64,000 nt of DNA, taken from NCBI GenBank assembly GCA_963971225.1, contig OZ020268.1, forward strand, positions 48,162,404 through 48,226,403, given 5' to 3'. The notes under the pieces were generated by a model, which was not told the DNA's origin, ran no database searches, and was given only the letters and a program-made list of their open reading frames with translations. Origin of the DNA: Melieria omissa (lineage: Eukaryota; Arthropoda; Insecta; Diptera; Ulidiidae). Of this stretch, positions 33,285 through 45,480 are shown piece by piece. The translations under genes and the position numbers were made by a program. Position 1 is the first letter of the stretch, and each line of letters starts with the position of its first letter.

Positions 33285-33860
33285 GAGGACCTAAAATCGG
33301 ATTTGATTCAGTTTTTTGCTGATTGAATGGTAAAACATTAATTAGTCATGAGCACCTGAAATCAGATTTGATTCTGTTTTTGCTGATAAGAATCAGAAGT
33401 TCTATGAATGAGAAATCAGGGAGTTGAAAATGAAGTTTGGGAAACTCTTTGAGTGACTAAACTTTCAACTGAAATCGGATTTGATTCAGTTTTTTGCTGA
33501 TTGAATAATAAAAAATACATCTGAAATCGGACTTGATTCAGTATCTGATTTGATTCAGCTTTTTGCTGAAAGGAACCAGAAGTTGAATTAAAAACCGTAG
33601 TGAAATCGGATATCGGAATCGGTTCTATGAATAAGGAATCCTAGAGTTACAAATGAAGTTTGGAAAACTCTTTGATTGACAAAACTTTCACCTGAAATCG
33701 GACGTGATTCACTTTTTTTTACTGATTGAATGGTAAAACTTTCACCTGAAATCGGATTTGATTCAGTTTTTTGCTGATTGAATGGTAAAACATTCACCTG
33801 AAATCGGATTTGATTCAGTTTTTTACTGATAAGGATATGCAATTCTATGAATGAGGATCA
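33285..33860. repeat. tandem array, unit about 50 bp
   Basis: Repeats of 'acctgaaatcggatttgatt' followed by 'cagttttttgctgattgaat' and 'ggtaaaaca'. Units near 33690, 33745 and 33798 are the best preserved, spaced 51-55 bp. Interspersed longer variants carry 'agttctatgaatgag'. Confidence 0.8.
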
Positions 33861-33984
33861 GGGAGTTTCAAATGAGTTGCCAATTCAGTATTTAACACAA
33901 AGCACAAAACACAGCAAAGTAACACAAAGAGGGTTTCAGAGATGTCAAGGACGAGTCAGTGAGATTCTGAAACACTTTCACTTA

Positions 33985-34315
33985 TTTATTGTTTCATTAA
34001 GTTGTTATTCTTAAATTGTTGTATTTTTTTAATTTATTTTTTTTAATCAATTTTCAAAAATATTGTTGGATTTAGTTGTTATTCTTAAGTTATTGCTTTG
34101 GTTTTTGTTAATTAATTTAAAAAATTTTTTAAAATTATTTTTTGATTTAGTTGTTATTCTTAAATTATTGAATTTGGTTTTTACAATTTTTTTGTTAGTT
34201 TTTAATCAATTTTTGAATTTTTGTTTTAATTTAATTGTTATTCTTAAATTACTAAATTTGGGTTTTGTGCATTTTTTATGTAATTTTTTAACAATTTTTG
34301 AAAATTTTTTATGCA
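33985..34315. repeat. T-rich tandem array, unit about 85-90 bp
   Basis: The phrase 'tttagttgttattcttaa' followed by 'attattgaatttggttttt' recurs near 34000, 34070, 34145 and 34228. The 88-aa frame across it is a Leu/Phe-rich product of the repeat. Confidence 0.65.
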
Positions 34316-36930
34316 TTATACTTGCTTGATTCTACTTGCCTCTTCCACATTAGATGAAATCCGGATGCGGATGTTGGAGGTTTGTTTGTCACCATTGACA
34401 AACGCCGACATATAAATTTGTACAGTTGTTGTTGTACGCATACGCTTGCTTGGGTTTTGGTGTAGAAGTAAAGTATTGCTTCCACCTCCACTTTCATCTC
34501 CTCCTCCACATCCGTCTCCACCACCAACCCCCCAACCATGTTACATTCGTTGTACGCATACGAAATTCATGGAAGCAAAACATTTGTTTAAACTGTACGC
34601 ATGTTTGTGTGTGTGTGCGTAACGGTGTGTGTTTATAAGTAATTGTGTGTGTATGTGTATGTAGGTATTGTTGTGTATTTGTTTTAGGTGCCGAGTGCAA
34701 CACTTTATGTTGCTTTTATTTGGCCATTTTTTCAGCTATGCGATTTCCGCTTCCGCTCAACACAGCTGCTTTACTTCTGGCGGATGTTTAAAAAATACAA
34801 AATATTACACACACAAAACTCGCTCACAATAGAACCAACGAAATTTGCCCCGAATTGTTTTTGTCGCTTCTCTCTGCTTCCGTGGCAAAGAAATTATGTC
34901 GTCAGCTGTCACGAACCAACGCCTAAACAGCTCTGGCACCTGAATGTGAAGTGAATGTGTGCGTGTTTATTTGTATGTGTGTGTTTGTGTGTGTCTCTCT
35001 GAAAATTTACAATTAAAATTGCACATTCGTAATTATTTGAGGACACAACGCTGCATGACAGCATAAACGCCACGTTCTGTTGTCAAATTGTTCAGTTGAA
35101 CTCGCATAGTTGGAAAGCTCAATGGGAGTTCGCACATGTGTCCAACGAGTCCCTTCTAAATCCATGAACTTAGGTCTGTGTGCTAAGCATTAGGAATTTA
35201 AATTTTAGAAGCCACATGGGTACTGGACTAGACTCAACTAAGTTATGAGCTTTGAGAATAAATTGAATGAGTTAGAACATAAAAGAAATGGAACATGCAG
35301 AAGAATTGAAAACATTTTGAATTTTTTGCTCGGTTTTCTGCTATGCTACGAAAAATTTGAAGCCCTTCTTATAGACCTGCATCTGTACAGTATCCGACAG
35401 TCAGACGGTTCTCACTCAAAAACTAGTAACGTCTTGACGAAATTTCTTAAATGAATTGGTTAGGTTTGATTGGTTAGATTGGTTGGCTTTTTCGTAGAGT
35501 TGGCTGCTTAGTAAAAAGACTGGATACCGGAACAGTGGTGACAATGAACTAGCAAATCACTAAGCAAATCACTATGCCCACTTAAAAGGCCTGAAACCCT
35601 TATTTGAACTAGTAAGAGGACACATTCAGAAATGGCTCGAGTAATAAACAGACCAGTAAGTTCCTGACCAATGCCCTAACTGTACAGGATTACGTTATCA
35701 AAATCAATATCTGACTTGTGCTTTTTTGAATGATGTGATCCACTTAACACTTTACAACCAGCTCAGTGTATAAAAAAGGCTCGATTTAACTAGTGGGTCT
35801 CTAACTTTTGAACACATATAAGATAATTTAGTCAGTTCAATCAGGTTGAGTTCCCTCATGAACAATGGTTTTGACCTCTACACGTACCAATTCTACTGTA
35901 TAAAACCAAAACAAAAAAAAATAATAAGGGTCTGATAAAGGACTCTGGTAGAGGGGGCCTAAAAAACAATATACATACGTGTATCGTCTAAATTTTTTTT
36001 AGGGAAGATCAAAGTTTTCCCTTTTTGAATATTTATTACAATTTAGGTATATGAACTGTTCAGTAATTTTATGTTAAACACTATGGGGAACATTTTTGTG
36101 CAACACTTTAACCCTCTAGCTCCCATGTTTATGGGTCAATTTGACCCGTTTCTTCTAAAATGCCAAATATTTTCTTTGAAACAGGACATTTTAAGTACAA
36201 AATGTACTACAAAAATATTCGCCATAAAATTTGACTATAGGTCTCTGAATACACCAAAGCCAGAAATCAATCAAAACTAAGCTGAATATTGTGAATTTGT
36301 GTGCGTGGGGAAAATATTCGAATATTCATTAAAAACAAAGCTTGAGTGATTTGCTTACTTCACGGCTTTCTTGTACAAACAAAGTACCCACACGTGTTTT
36401 CATCCATCTTCAATCCCGCTCTCAACCCATAACTCTGCTTGAACTAAAACCTCATCACTGAACCGCGACTGTTGTCACTCTTTCAGCAAATTTAATTTAA
36501 CTCATTTTAAAGTTTTACAAACAACTGTTGTTGTTGTTTATGTATATAGTTTTTCTGTCTTGGTTTTTGCAGCTCATTAAGCTGAAATCGTGAGCGAATC
36601 TACCCCTCTGTCGCCCCTCAAGTGCATTGGGGATTGGCAGGAGGGCGAAAACACTATTAACAAAACATAATAAATGAGCTCCAGCGGCGCGCATATTGCA
36701 CGTATCTACGTGCCAGACGAACGACCAACGCCACAGACGCCAACAGTTAAAATGCAATTACGCCCAAGCGAAAAAAAAACGCGGCCGAGAGACATCGGGG
36801 CGCGCAACCGACACAGACACTGTCGCTGATCGCCGCACAACGTTGTGACGTCCTAATTAATCCCCAATTAAGTTGTAGGCGCAGCTGGACATTTAATTAC
36901 GAGCGTTAGAAATTTAATTTACTGCCAACG
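34316..36930. other. non-coding stretch with GT microsatellites and a homeodomain-site-like cluster
   Basis: GT-rich runs lie at about 34600-34675 and 34960-35000. A piggyBac-like end ('ttaaccctctagctcccatg') with the palindrome GGGTCAATTTGACCC occurs at 36109-36150, but no partner end was found. At 36850-36925 the words CTAATTAAT, CAATTAAG and TTTAATTACG cluster, as in homeodomain-bound regulatory DNA. No gene was recognised. Confidence 0.4.
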
Positions 36931-37060
36931 TAGTGTGTAGTGTAGTGTAGTGTAGTGTAGAGTGGAGTAGTGTTGAACAGTGTGAAGTAGTGTTGAGCAG
37001 TGTTGAGCAGTGTGAAGTAGTGTTGAGCAGTGTGAAGTAGTGTTGAGCAGTGAAACGCTG
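36931..37060. repeat. minisatellite of AGTGT-type units
   Basis: Starts as (GTGTA)n, then becomes alternating 15-30 bp units 'gtgttgagcagtgtgaagta'. The repetitive His/Ser/Thr-rich C-terminus of the minus-strand frame here is its product. Confidence 0.85.
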
Positions 37061-38040
37061 TGCCTCATTGGCCCACAAGTAAGATTCAAATATTTGCAAA
37101 GAGCAGAATTTTGAAATATGACCCATAAAACACTCTAGTGACATTTTTCCTACACGATTTCTTCTTTTCTTCTTCTTAGTTATGTCTCTTTTTTGTTCAT
37201 CAAAACTTGTTGGCTTGGTTTCGGTTTTGCGCAAAACTTTCATTGATTTGTTAACAACGTAAATTGGCCACTTGAGCCGCACACTGTGGCTCTGCTTATT
37301 GACTCGACTCCGCGCACCCTTCGTCACCATCATTGCGATGACCTAAATTCCCAAAAATTTGCCATCGCCATCTCGCTGTGCGCACATCTAATTTGTGTGA
37401 CACATTTTCACACTACACGCTGCATGTCTGCCTTCGACACTCCACTCTGCATTCTTCCGCCTTCCTTCCCAGCACCCTCCATCCTTTCATCCCTCTACCC
37501 TCTTTCCCTACACACTTCGTTCAGTCAGTTGCCGTGCGCCGATGTTCGAACCTTAACCACAGCCACCGCCACCGCATCGTAAGGGATGAAAGCGTTAAAA
37601 TTGCCTATGAACGTAAGTGCCATCAATTCGACATTTTTGTCTTGTTGGGATTTTCATAATTTATGGTAAAAGTTGTGCAATAAACAGCAACAAGAAGGGA
37701 CGCTACACGGTAGCCCAGTGACATTCATGAAAGAAAGCAACGATTTGCAAAATTTTTGTTTGCAAGTTTGCGGCAATTAAGTGGCGATTAAAGTAGGTTT
37801 TTGAAGGGGGGGGGGGGGAGAGTGAAGAATACTTTCGTTTTAATAAAAAAAAATTATCTCAACACATGTTAGCAGTTCGGTTTTGAGAAAAGAATGATAC
37901 AAAAATGGTAACCTTCTTTGGGTAAAGATTGTTTATCTTAGAGTTCAAAGTAAAAAAAATGGGGGCAACGTTTTTAACTACAATCCAACGTAAACATAAA
38001 AGTTTTGGGCCAGAAAAATTGTCACAAAATTAGTTTCAAG
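37061..38040. other. non-coding stretch with a G13 run
   Basis: No gene was recognised. An uninterrupted run of 13 G lies at 37806-37818. The C/T-rich patch at 37430-37580 gives spurious Ser/Pro-rich frames. Confidence 0.4.
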
Positions 38041-39300
38041 ATACAAAATTATCAAGAATGTCATAAAAATATTCTAAATAGTTAATTTTTTACTCAGAGA
38101 GAAGATTTAGGCCACACATATTTGTTTTGTGACATCCAAAAGTGATGTGTGACGTTTAAAAATTTGTCTAGGTGTTCCAAAGTTGGTTAATTGATGCTTT
38201 TATTATTTCGAATGTCCCAAACTTAATCTAAATAGTTTAATCTAACGTCGGAAAGACGTTTAAATTCATATTCGTTTGTCACACAATTATTTTTATTGTT
38301 CAATAAAATATTGTTTTTTGTAAATTTATTTTATTTAATTTATTTTTATTATTTATTATTATTTTATTAAATTTAGTCATTTAAGATGTCACAAAATTAA
38401 TCTAAGCAGTTCAAAAAGACCATTTAATTCATATTCGTTTGTCACATATTCATTTGTGATGTCGAAATGTAATGTTCGATTTTTAAAAATTAATTTTCTG
38501 TACCAAAATTCAAGATCTGAGTGACATTGGCTTGTCACAAAAAAATTGGGACATTTCAAAAATATTTCGCATGCTTGAAAATTCAAAAATACACTTTAAT
38601 CTAAGGTTAACTAAATAATTTGAATTAGACATCTGTCGAAAGCTAATTTGTAATATTTTTGCAATTTTTTCATGTCCTAAAATTAAATTATGCAGTAAAA
38701 GCTAACGTTAGAAAAAAGATATAACCCACTAAATTTGCCAAAACATTTCTTTTTATGTCCAAAAATCATTTTTGACGTACACAAAAAATGTGTCATGTCC
38801 CAAAATTAAACTATACACTTAAATCTAACATTAGCAAAAAATTTTAGCTACTTGGATATTATTTGTGATAAAATTTATTATAAAATAAATAAGAATAAGT
38901 TAAATTAAAATTATTATAAAATAAAATGATGCTGTTACATCTAATCTTAGCGATCAATTTGAGACAGTACAGTTATTATTTGTGACATTTAAAAAATTGT
39001 TTGTGCTGTCTCAAAATTATTTCTGACATGTCAAAACCATTTGTGCTGTTGTGCAAAATCAAATTACTTTTTTAAAACTAATGTCAGAAAAAAATTTGAC
39101 CCTCATACACTCGTCACAAAGATTTTTGACATTCTAAAATTATTTGTGATATTTCATATTGTTTTGTAGTACAGAAAAATTATTCTTTATAGTTAAATCT
39201 AATTAATGTTTGTCACAAAATTTTTCGTGACGTTTCGAAACAATTTTGTATGCCCAAAAATGATTTGAATTATTGACTAAAATACAAAATAGCATAAATA
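38041..39300. repeat. degenerate AT-rich tandem array
   Basis: Recurrent blocks are 'catgtcccaaaattaaact', 'atacacttaaatctaacatt', 'agaaaaaa' and 'tttgtgacat'. Copies can be matched near 38210, 38386, 38672, 38795 and beyond. Spacing varies from about 120 to 290 bp and divergence is high. Confidence 0.6.
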
Positions 39301-41725
39301 CATTTTAGATGTTAATTTGAAGAAAATGATTTGTGCCGAAAATATTTGGATATACCATGGTGTTCTTTGCTCCAAAATTTTGAAGCTCCAGCTTTTGGTG
39401 ACCACTTATTTGTACACAAATGAAGCAAGACTACAGTTTTCAAACTCTCTATGAGAGCACTGAGCTACGAGTCATTGTCTGTGTTTAATATTATAACAAA
39501 TATTTGCGCTGGGTTCTGGTTCTCCAAAGTTTACTTTAGTCAATTGACAAAGAAACGAACGAACGATGGGCCAAGCAGACCTTCGTCTTTACATTAATTT
39601 CACAACTTTCTTGGTGAATTTTTACTAAATAAAATATGTAATGCGACTGTTGGTCAGTCCATATGGGAAAATCTCTTTGTTTCTTCTTGTCAAATGTCAT
39701 TGCAATGACAGCTGTATGTACACAGTGACAGTGACAGTTAACAATGCACATCAAAGGTTTCAATGTTGATTGATGTTGAATGATTTTTCTATCATGAATG
39801 TTAGCATCAGTTTCAATATTCAACTCAACTAAAAACTTGTTTGATTAATTTTTTTAAATATTTAAATCTTTCAAATATTAAACATTTAAATATTTATATC
39901 TTGTCATTCTAAAATATATATTTTAAGAATACTTTTTATGTCAAAAATGGTTCAAACAAATAATACGACGTGGTGTCGTCAAGTGAAATCACATTGATTT
40001 GTTGTTATTTGAAGCCAATCGTAAACACTTGGCGCTTGTTCTGAAAGCATATGTCCCCAATTATGTTTTTTCTTAACATATTAATCCTTGATTAATCACA
40101 AATTATAATCCATAGTTAGCAATTTCACAGCGAATTAACATTTCTGAGTAGCACAAGAAAATCCCCTGCTGCCTGGTGAGCCACCGAAGAAAACGAAGCG
40201 AGCCAAGTGTGAGATACTAAAAATAACATAAAGTTTAAAAATAAACAATGAAACTGGTTTCATGTTCCGTTTTCTGGGAGCAACTCAATTCCAGCGGCGA
40301 CCAACTCACACTGGGCGCGCTTCGCTGTCGCTCTTAAGTCCACATTTGACGCATCAAAGAGCCGCACTCGACGCTCTTCTGCGCGCAGATCACAAACCTG
40401 GTTTTTACGTCTCAGTCTTCTTGTTGTTATTGTTGTATTTAGATTTGTTTTTCTTAGCATCCAGTAGTCGTCAAACATCGCCGCTCACTTCTAGCCGTTT
40501 GCAGCCAAACCTGTTTACACCGAACAGCTGTTTGCTGCGCTCATATTTCGTTCTTGTGTGTGTATGTGTGTGTGTTGTGTTGCCTCTTTACTTAAGCAAC
40601 AACAATTGTTGATATCTGGCTTGCATTATTTATGTGCTTAGGTGCTTGTATTTATGTATTTTATTATTGTTGCTTTCGAATTTGTTTTTGTTCGGCTTGG
40701 GGTTTTTTGGTTGTCGTTCGTTCGTTTGGGGGAAGCCACAAGGTAACAAAAATGTTTATCGATGCGGCAACAACATGTTTTCAGATACGTATACACAACC
40801 ATATCAACAATAACAACAACAACAGCAATTGCAGCGGCATGATTGGTGTATGCTGTTACTTTTCTTTTGGTTGTTGTTTTTGTTGTTTATTCCGCGCGCA
40901 GGTAAAAATGCAAGTCATACGTTTTGCTTGTTGCGTCGCATTAAAGTTGTTGTAGCCTTTTTTGGGGCAATTTTTCGGTTGCCACTGCTTTTGTTGTTGT
41001 TATTGTTGTGATAATAACAGCCAGCGGTTGCTGTTGTTGTTGTTTTTGACCGCAAGCGCTACCAAAGTGGCAACTAAACTCGAGCGTCACTGCTGCCATC
41101 ATTTAGAATTCGATAATTTCCAATAAATTTAACGTTTTTGCTATACGGATTTTGTGAGCTAAGATGTACAGATATTCCTGTATATAATATATATATTATA
41201 TAAGGTGTATATAAAGTACAAAAAATAATAGCAACAACTAAAAAAAATAGTCCCCACGGACTTAATGCAGCGATTTTCACGATTTAAAATCATTGATCTA
41301 TCATCGATCAAATGAGGGTTTGAGATCTTCGGAAAGGATATCTTTCAGGATGTTGGCACAAGCTTTAAATGACTTCTACGTCCTTTGAACTTTGAAAAGC
41401 ATCTTAAATAGTTGTAACCGGTTTAGAGTGGCCCTCAAGGATTCTGTGGTTTATCCAAAGTTAGCCAAGAGAATACTGGTAGTTTGGCTGAGTTCTGAAA
41501 GGGCTAAATAGGAATTTTGATGCAAAAGGAAGGAAGGAACTTTTCTCAATGATTCTATCGTCTTACCAGATGAATAGGTTAGATTAAGGAAGAAAAGCAG
41601 TTAAAATACCAGGCCCACAATCCCAAGATTTCTTCAATCATTTAAAAAAACTAGAGAGATATTGTGAAGGAAGAAATCTACTAATATATATAGTGTGATA
41701 GTGATTATGGCATCTTTGGTTTAAA
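39301..41725. other. non-coding stretch, no supportable gene
   Basis: It includes a GT run near 40556-40580, GTT/CAA runs near 40805-40830 and 40990-41045, and a 22-bp AT palindrome around 41182-41203. Frames at 40262-41011 are low-complexity Leu/Cys/Phe strings. The part at 40150-40520 is GC-richer and unique. Confidence 0.4.
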
Positions 41726-41730
41726 CGTAT

Positions 41731-41820
41731 TGTTACGAAAATGACTTCTCTAAGCTCATTTGAATTGTGCTTGAAAAACCACTTTAATTATTCAGCGCAA
41801 ACGCAGTCAGAAACCGTTTC
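41731..41820 (-). mobile_element. fragment of a Gypsy-type LTR related to the solo LTR at 19.5 kb
   Basis: The reverse complement of this stretch matches the 3' end of the LTR at 19508-19891: 'ggtttctgactgcgttt', 'gcgctga', 'agtggttt', 'caagcacaat' and the terminal 'gtcattttcgtaaca'. About 90 bp survive. The rest of the LTR is absent. Confidence 0.8.
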
Positions 41821-42255
41821 AGTATCATCAAACCTGCTGGCAAGAAGTTAAAATCAAAGACCCTTAAACGCTTCATAACTTATTTTGGCTGAATTGGGAC
41901 CGAATAAGAAGAGGTTATAGCGGTTTGGTTTATCAAGAGATGTAATTTCTATTTGAGATTTGGGGATGAACATATAGAAATCTCAAATAAATATGCATTA
42001 AAATATTTTGGCATGAAATTTTCGTTGATTAATAAATAAAATTTATGTTTGTACATTTCATAGAAAGGTTGGTTGGGTCGGGCATTCTAGTGTTAAAAAT
42101 AGTCAGGTCGGCGGACAGTTCAGGTCGGCTAAAACGAGCACTGATTTCGAAATACTTTAGTAGAAGTTTTTATCAACATATTTCTCTTTTCTTGGCAGAA
42201 ACCCAATTGATTCCGAGGCTAATTTGGCTTGGAAGATGCCTTAGCGTGGTGAGTT
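41821..42255. other. AT-rich non-coding stretch
   Basis: No gene was recognised between the LTR fragment and the TIR-related sequence. Confidence 0.3.
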
Positions 42256-42995
42256 TTGAAACATTAATTTTGTATTTTTGGCATTAAAGAATGTTGTACA
42301 ACAGTGAAAGAATGATTTAAATTGGTTAAGTAGTTTTGGAAATATTTGATTTCGTTTCGCACTAAGTTTTTATAGGTTTATTGCATAAAAAAAGCCTATT
42401 TTGTATGGCAGCCCCCTTAAGCATGCAAGGTAGGTAGGTAAGAAAAATAAAAAGAGGTCCGTCTTATATTAAACCTTTCTAGGAACAACGTGAGATCTGC
42501 GGCGAGCTTCTTCTTCTTGACTGGCACGACAGCCCGATTACGAAACTAAGGCCTAGCTACCCGCAACCAACCGTGTTGTGCGTGCGAATGTTTTTACAAG
42601 GTTGAAAGGGACCTACAGTTTTATCCCGATTCCGAACGGCGAGTTGGGAGCTTTTTCATAAACAGTTTTACTCTCAGAGATTTGTCATTTCCTGCTGAGA
42701 GGACAGCGGCAGAACCCTTAAGGGTTGAATATAGAAGATAAGAATGTTGGAGAAAAATGTTCTGAAGATAAAGTAAATATAAGTTCGTCCCACATTTGAA
42801 CTTTATAGGAGCAACCTGAAAGCAGTGGTAAGCTTATTTTATAAAAGAATTGTCAATTTTCTATGGCAGACCCCTTAAGGGTTGAATATAGATGTCAGGT
42901 ATGTTTCAGGAAAATGTTGCAAAGACAAGATCAGTAAGGGTTGGTTTTACATTTAAACTTTCTTAAAGCAACCTGAAAGCAGTAGTGAGCTATAA
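42256..42995. mobile_element. fossil sequence related to the hAT element's right inverted repeat
   Basis: Blocks line up in order with 30950-31300: 'ttttgtattttt' followed by 'agaatgttg', 'ttggttaagtagtttt', 'ttttgtatggcagccccctt', then sub-repeats with 'atggcagaccccttaaggg' and 'gcaacctgaaagcag'. No transposase, left arm or ends are visible. The copy is interrupted at about 42508-42715 by a SINE. Confidence 0.65.
42508..42715 (-). mobile_element. second SINE copy, minus strand
   Basis: The reverse complement carries the same body as the SINE at 21592-21835: 'gccgttcggaatcgg', then 'ataaaactgtaggtccct', preceded by an 'atgaaaaagctcccaactc' block. It ends in an (AAG)n-like tail (TTCTTCTTCTT on the plus strand at about 42508). 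The tRNA-like head is missing or unrecognisable. Confidence 0.65.
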
Positions 42996-43375
42996 TCCCA
43001 AAAAGAATAACATTCATAACCTTATCCCTTTTAACCCTTAATTGCAAACCTTAGTCGAAACGACAACGTCCTTCAACTATTTTGATGTATGTGAATGTAT
43101 GTTATCTCAAAATAACATTTCTGAGAACCAATTACTTTAAAGAAGCTCAGAGTTATGGAATTCCCTCAAGGTTGGCTTACTAGAAAAACCCCTTTGAAAT
43201 ACTTTGAAAAACCTACAATCCATCTATCCACCTACTCGACACATATAAAAAAATCGCATTTCTAAAAGGCTCATATATGTATTTATTATTGTTTTATTAA
43301 CAAAATAGAACAACGTATAACTAAAATTATGAATTAATTCATTTACTGAAAAAGCTTTCTTGTCTTATTTTTAGT
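42996..43375. other. 3' flank of the minus-strand gene
   Basis: AT-rich DNA downstream of the stop codon at 43376. Minus-strand AATAAA-type signals occur around 43280-43290 and could end the transcript. Nothing else was recognised. Confidence 0.4.
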
Positions 43376-44357
43376 TTAATTAAACATAATTTCATTCTCT
43401 GCCTTGCCCGATATTTTACCCGACAACAGCGTCACCAGCTCAATGACCGATGTTAACAATCTTTTATTTTCGCCCTCAGCTTCCAATCGCTGTCTTTCAA
43501 TGCTTAAACTTTGCAATTTGTACTCTCTTTCGGCCTTTTCGCGTTCGGCCTGCAGCTCCAGTTCCTTAATTTTCTGCTCGTTCTCATTCTTGAGCCGCAA
43601 AACATTTAACTCGTGATCCATTTCTTGTCTCTTGATTTTGAGATACTCGTCGATGTTGGCGGGACGCTTGCGTTGATTGGTTGTGGGCCAATCAATGTCC
43701 TTTTCGTCAACAAAAACTGAAAGGAAATTAATGAGTTTGTTTTAAAGTTGTACACTAAAAACAAGTTAGAGGCCCTTAAGACTGAAGTAATAATTCAATT
43801 TTGATCAGTAAACACGATTTTAGACGAGTTGACTAACATTTGTAATTCAAAATTCAAATCATATTTGTCAATATTTTTTGTTTTGTCTGATTTAATTGAA
43901 TTACCTTGAAAGAATTCCTCCTCATGATCCATGCTAATCGGTGTGGTCGGCATCGACATGCGCGGCTTTTTATCTTCGCTGCATGAATTCGCGCTCGCCG
44001 CATCGGTGTCTTCCATCAAGGCGCGCACCTGAAGCAGCAAACCTTTGCGTTCGTCTATTTCCTTCTTGGTGGCAGTTCTAAGAAATCGGTACATGCTCAA
44101 CAAATTGTAAAAATACTGCGCAATATTTTCAACAACACTTACCGCGGACTCAAATCATCATTGCGCAGTTTCATGAGCAAATTGTTGACACGTTCTCGGG
44201 CCGTGCGCGGCAGCACGTCGAGGTCGTACTTCTCCTTCAGATTGCACGACACATTGGCCCACTTATCGCTGCCGTACGAATACGGATTGTGTATGATGGT
44301 CTCGGCCAGCAGTTGTATGTCTTTCTCCATTGAAAAGTGTATTTTTCGCTTTTCCAT
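43376..44357 (-). CDS. Myb/SANT-like DNA-binding protein with C-terminal coiled coil, three exons
   Basis: Exon 1 is 44357-44143, exon 2 is 44077-43905 and exon 3 is 43716-43376. The introns (65 and 188 nt) have GTAAGT...TTCTTAG and GTAATT...TTTCAG borders, and all joins keep the frame. The predicted protein is about 241 aa. Residues 1-75 form a helical Myb/SANT-like domain (KWANVSCNL, LPRTARERVNNLLMKLR). Residues about 75-130 are a linker with a helical RKGLLLQVRALMED block. The C-terminal 80 residues are a Lys/Glu/Arg-rich coiled coil (ELELQAEREKAEREYKLQSL). The layout resembles Myb-like companion proteins of PIF/Harbinger transposons, so it may be a domesticated descendant or an ordinary nuclear DNA-binding factor. 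A TGGCAACACTG motif on the same strand lies about 125 bp upstream of the ATG. No frame break is seen, which suggests selection. Confidence 0.82.
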
Positions 44358-45235
44358 TGTTATTTATTTTCTACGTACGCGCTGCGTAGCCACACGCGAC
44401 AGTTTACGCTCGCACTCACGGAACACTGATACGTTTCACAAATGTTTCGACGAACCGAGACGTCAACGTAGCCCATGCGCAGTGTTGCCAGAATGTTTTG
44501 GTTTTGGTTTTGTTGAAAAAATTGTTGAAATGCTGTAAAATGATTTCGCATTGTTTATTGTTGTTTTGGTTATTTTAATGTTTTTAACTCTTAAACTTTA
44601 ACTTTTTTCAAACATTTAGTTGAGTTAATATGTTTTCGTAAGAATTTAAGTCTCAAATCAATTGACAATGCACACAAATGATTTATTTTCCTGTCTTTTG
44701 ATTCCATATAAACTTCACAACACTGTTCCCAATCATAGTTTCTCAATCGAATTAGTTATTTTGTGAAAAAACGACTGCCCAAATAAATACAACGCCTTCT
44801 ATCTGGCAACACTGTGCCCGCACCAAACAGCTGCGAGCGTCTGACGTAACGTTACTTCACGTGGCCGCACACATCGGCGTGTGAATCCATCAAGAAAAGC
44901 GACGCCAGCAGCGTTGCCTAGCATGGAAATTTGTAGTTATTCGGTCTTGTGCCTGGCTTTCTACGTTGTTGTTATTGCTTGCAGCAATACAAACGAATCG
45001 CCACCCAAGCTGTTCTAACTACGCTGTGCCGCTATCAAGTTGGCATCACGTTACGTTGTGCTTCGCTACGCTTCGGCAGCGATTCGTTGATTTTGTTATG
45101 GTTTACGTGACTGCGAAGACGTAAAAGCCAACGTGCGGCGAATGGCGTTGCCAGCTGGTAATTATAAAAGAATAGCAAGGCAACATTGATGTTGATGAAA
45201 AGCAAAATATTTTGAAGTAATGAAAAAAAATTATT
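44358..45235. other. intergenic stretch with promoter-like motifs
   Basis: Contains the minus-strand motif above. Also on the plus strand are TGGCAACACTG (44804-44814), CAGCTG (44828-44833) and the string CTGACGTAACGTTAC (44841-44855). More ACGT-rich words such as CACGTTACGT lie at 45045-45120. No coding exon is visible downstream on the plus strand. Confidence 0.45.
44480..44490 (-). promoter_or_regulatory. Motif 1-like core promoter element of the Myb/SANT-like gene
   Basis: TGGCAACACTG on the minus strand, 123-133 bp upstream of the ATG at 44357. It resembles fly core-promoter Motif 1 (YGGTCACACTR), which marks broad, housekeeping-type start sites. A GACGTCAACGT stretch lies nearby at 44459-44469. 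This assignment is inference from motif and position. Confidence 0.5.
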
Positions 45236-45480
45236 AAATATTATTAAATAAAATCAAATAAAATAAAATCAAATCAAATTGAAACAAAATAAAATAAAAT
45301 TGAAATAAAATAAAATAAAATAAAATAAAATAAAATAAAATAAAATAAAATAAAATAAAATTGAAATAAAATAAAATAAAATAAAATAAAATAAAATAAA
45401 ATAAAATAAAGTAAAATAAAGTAAAATAAAATAAAATAAAATAAAATAAAATAATAAAATAAAATAAAATAAAAATCTAA
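45236..45480. repeat. (AAATA)n microsatellite array
   Basis: About 230 bp of almost pure AAATA repeats with a few ATTGA, AGTAA and AATAA variants. Confidence 0.95.

Noticed and set aside
36109..36165. Third piggyBac-type MITE
   Set aside because: The left end looks right (TTAACCCTC and a GGGTCAATTTGACCC palindrome), but no matching right end with TTAA was found nearby.
40262..41011. Small secreted-protein-like frames
   Set aside because: They are low-complexity Leu/Phe/Cys strings from GTT-rich and GT-rich DNA.
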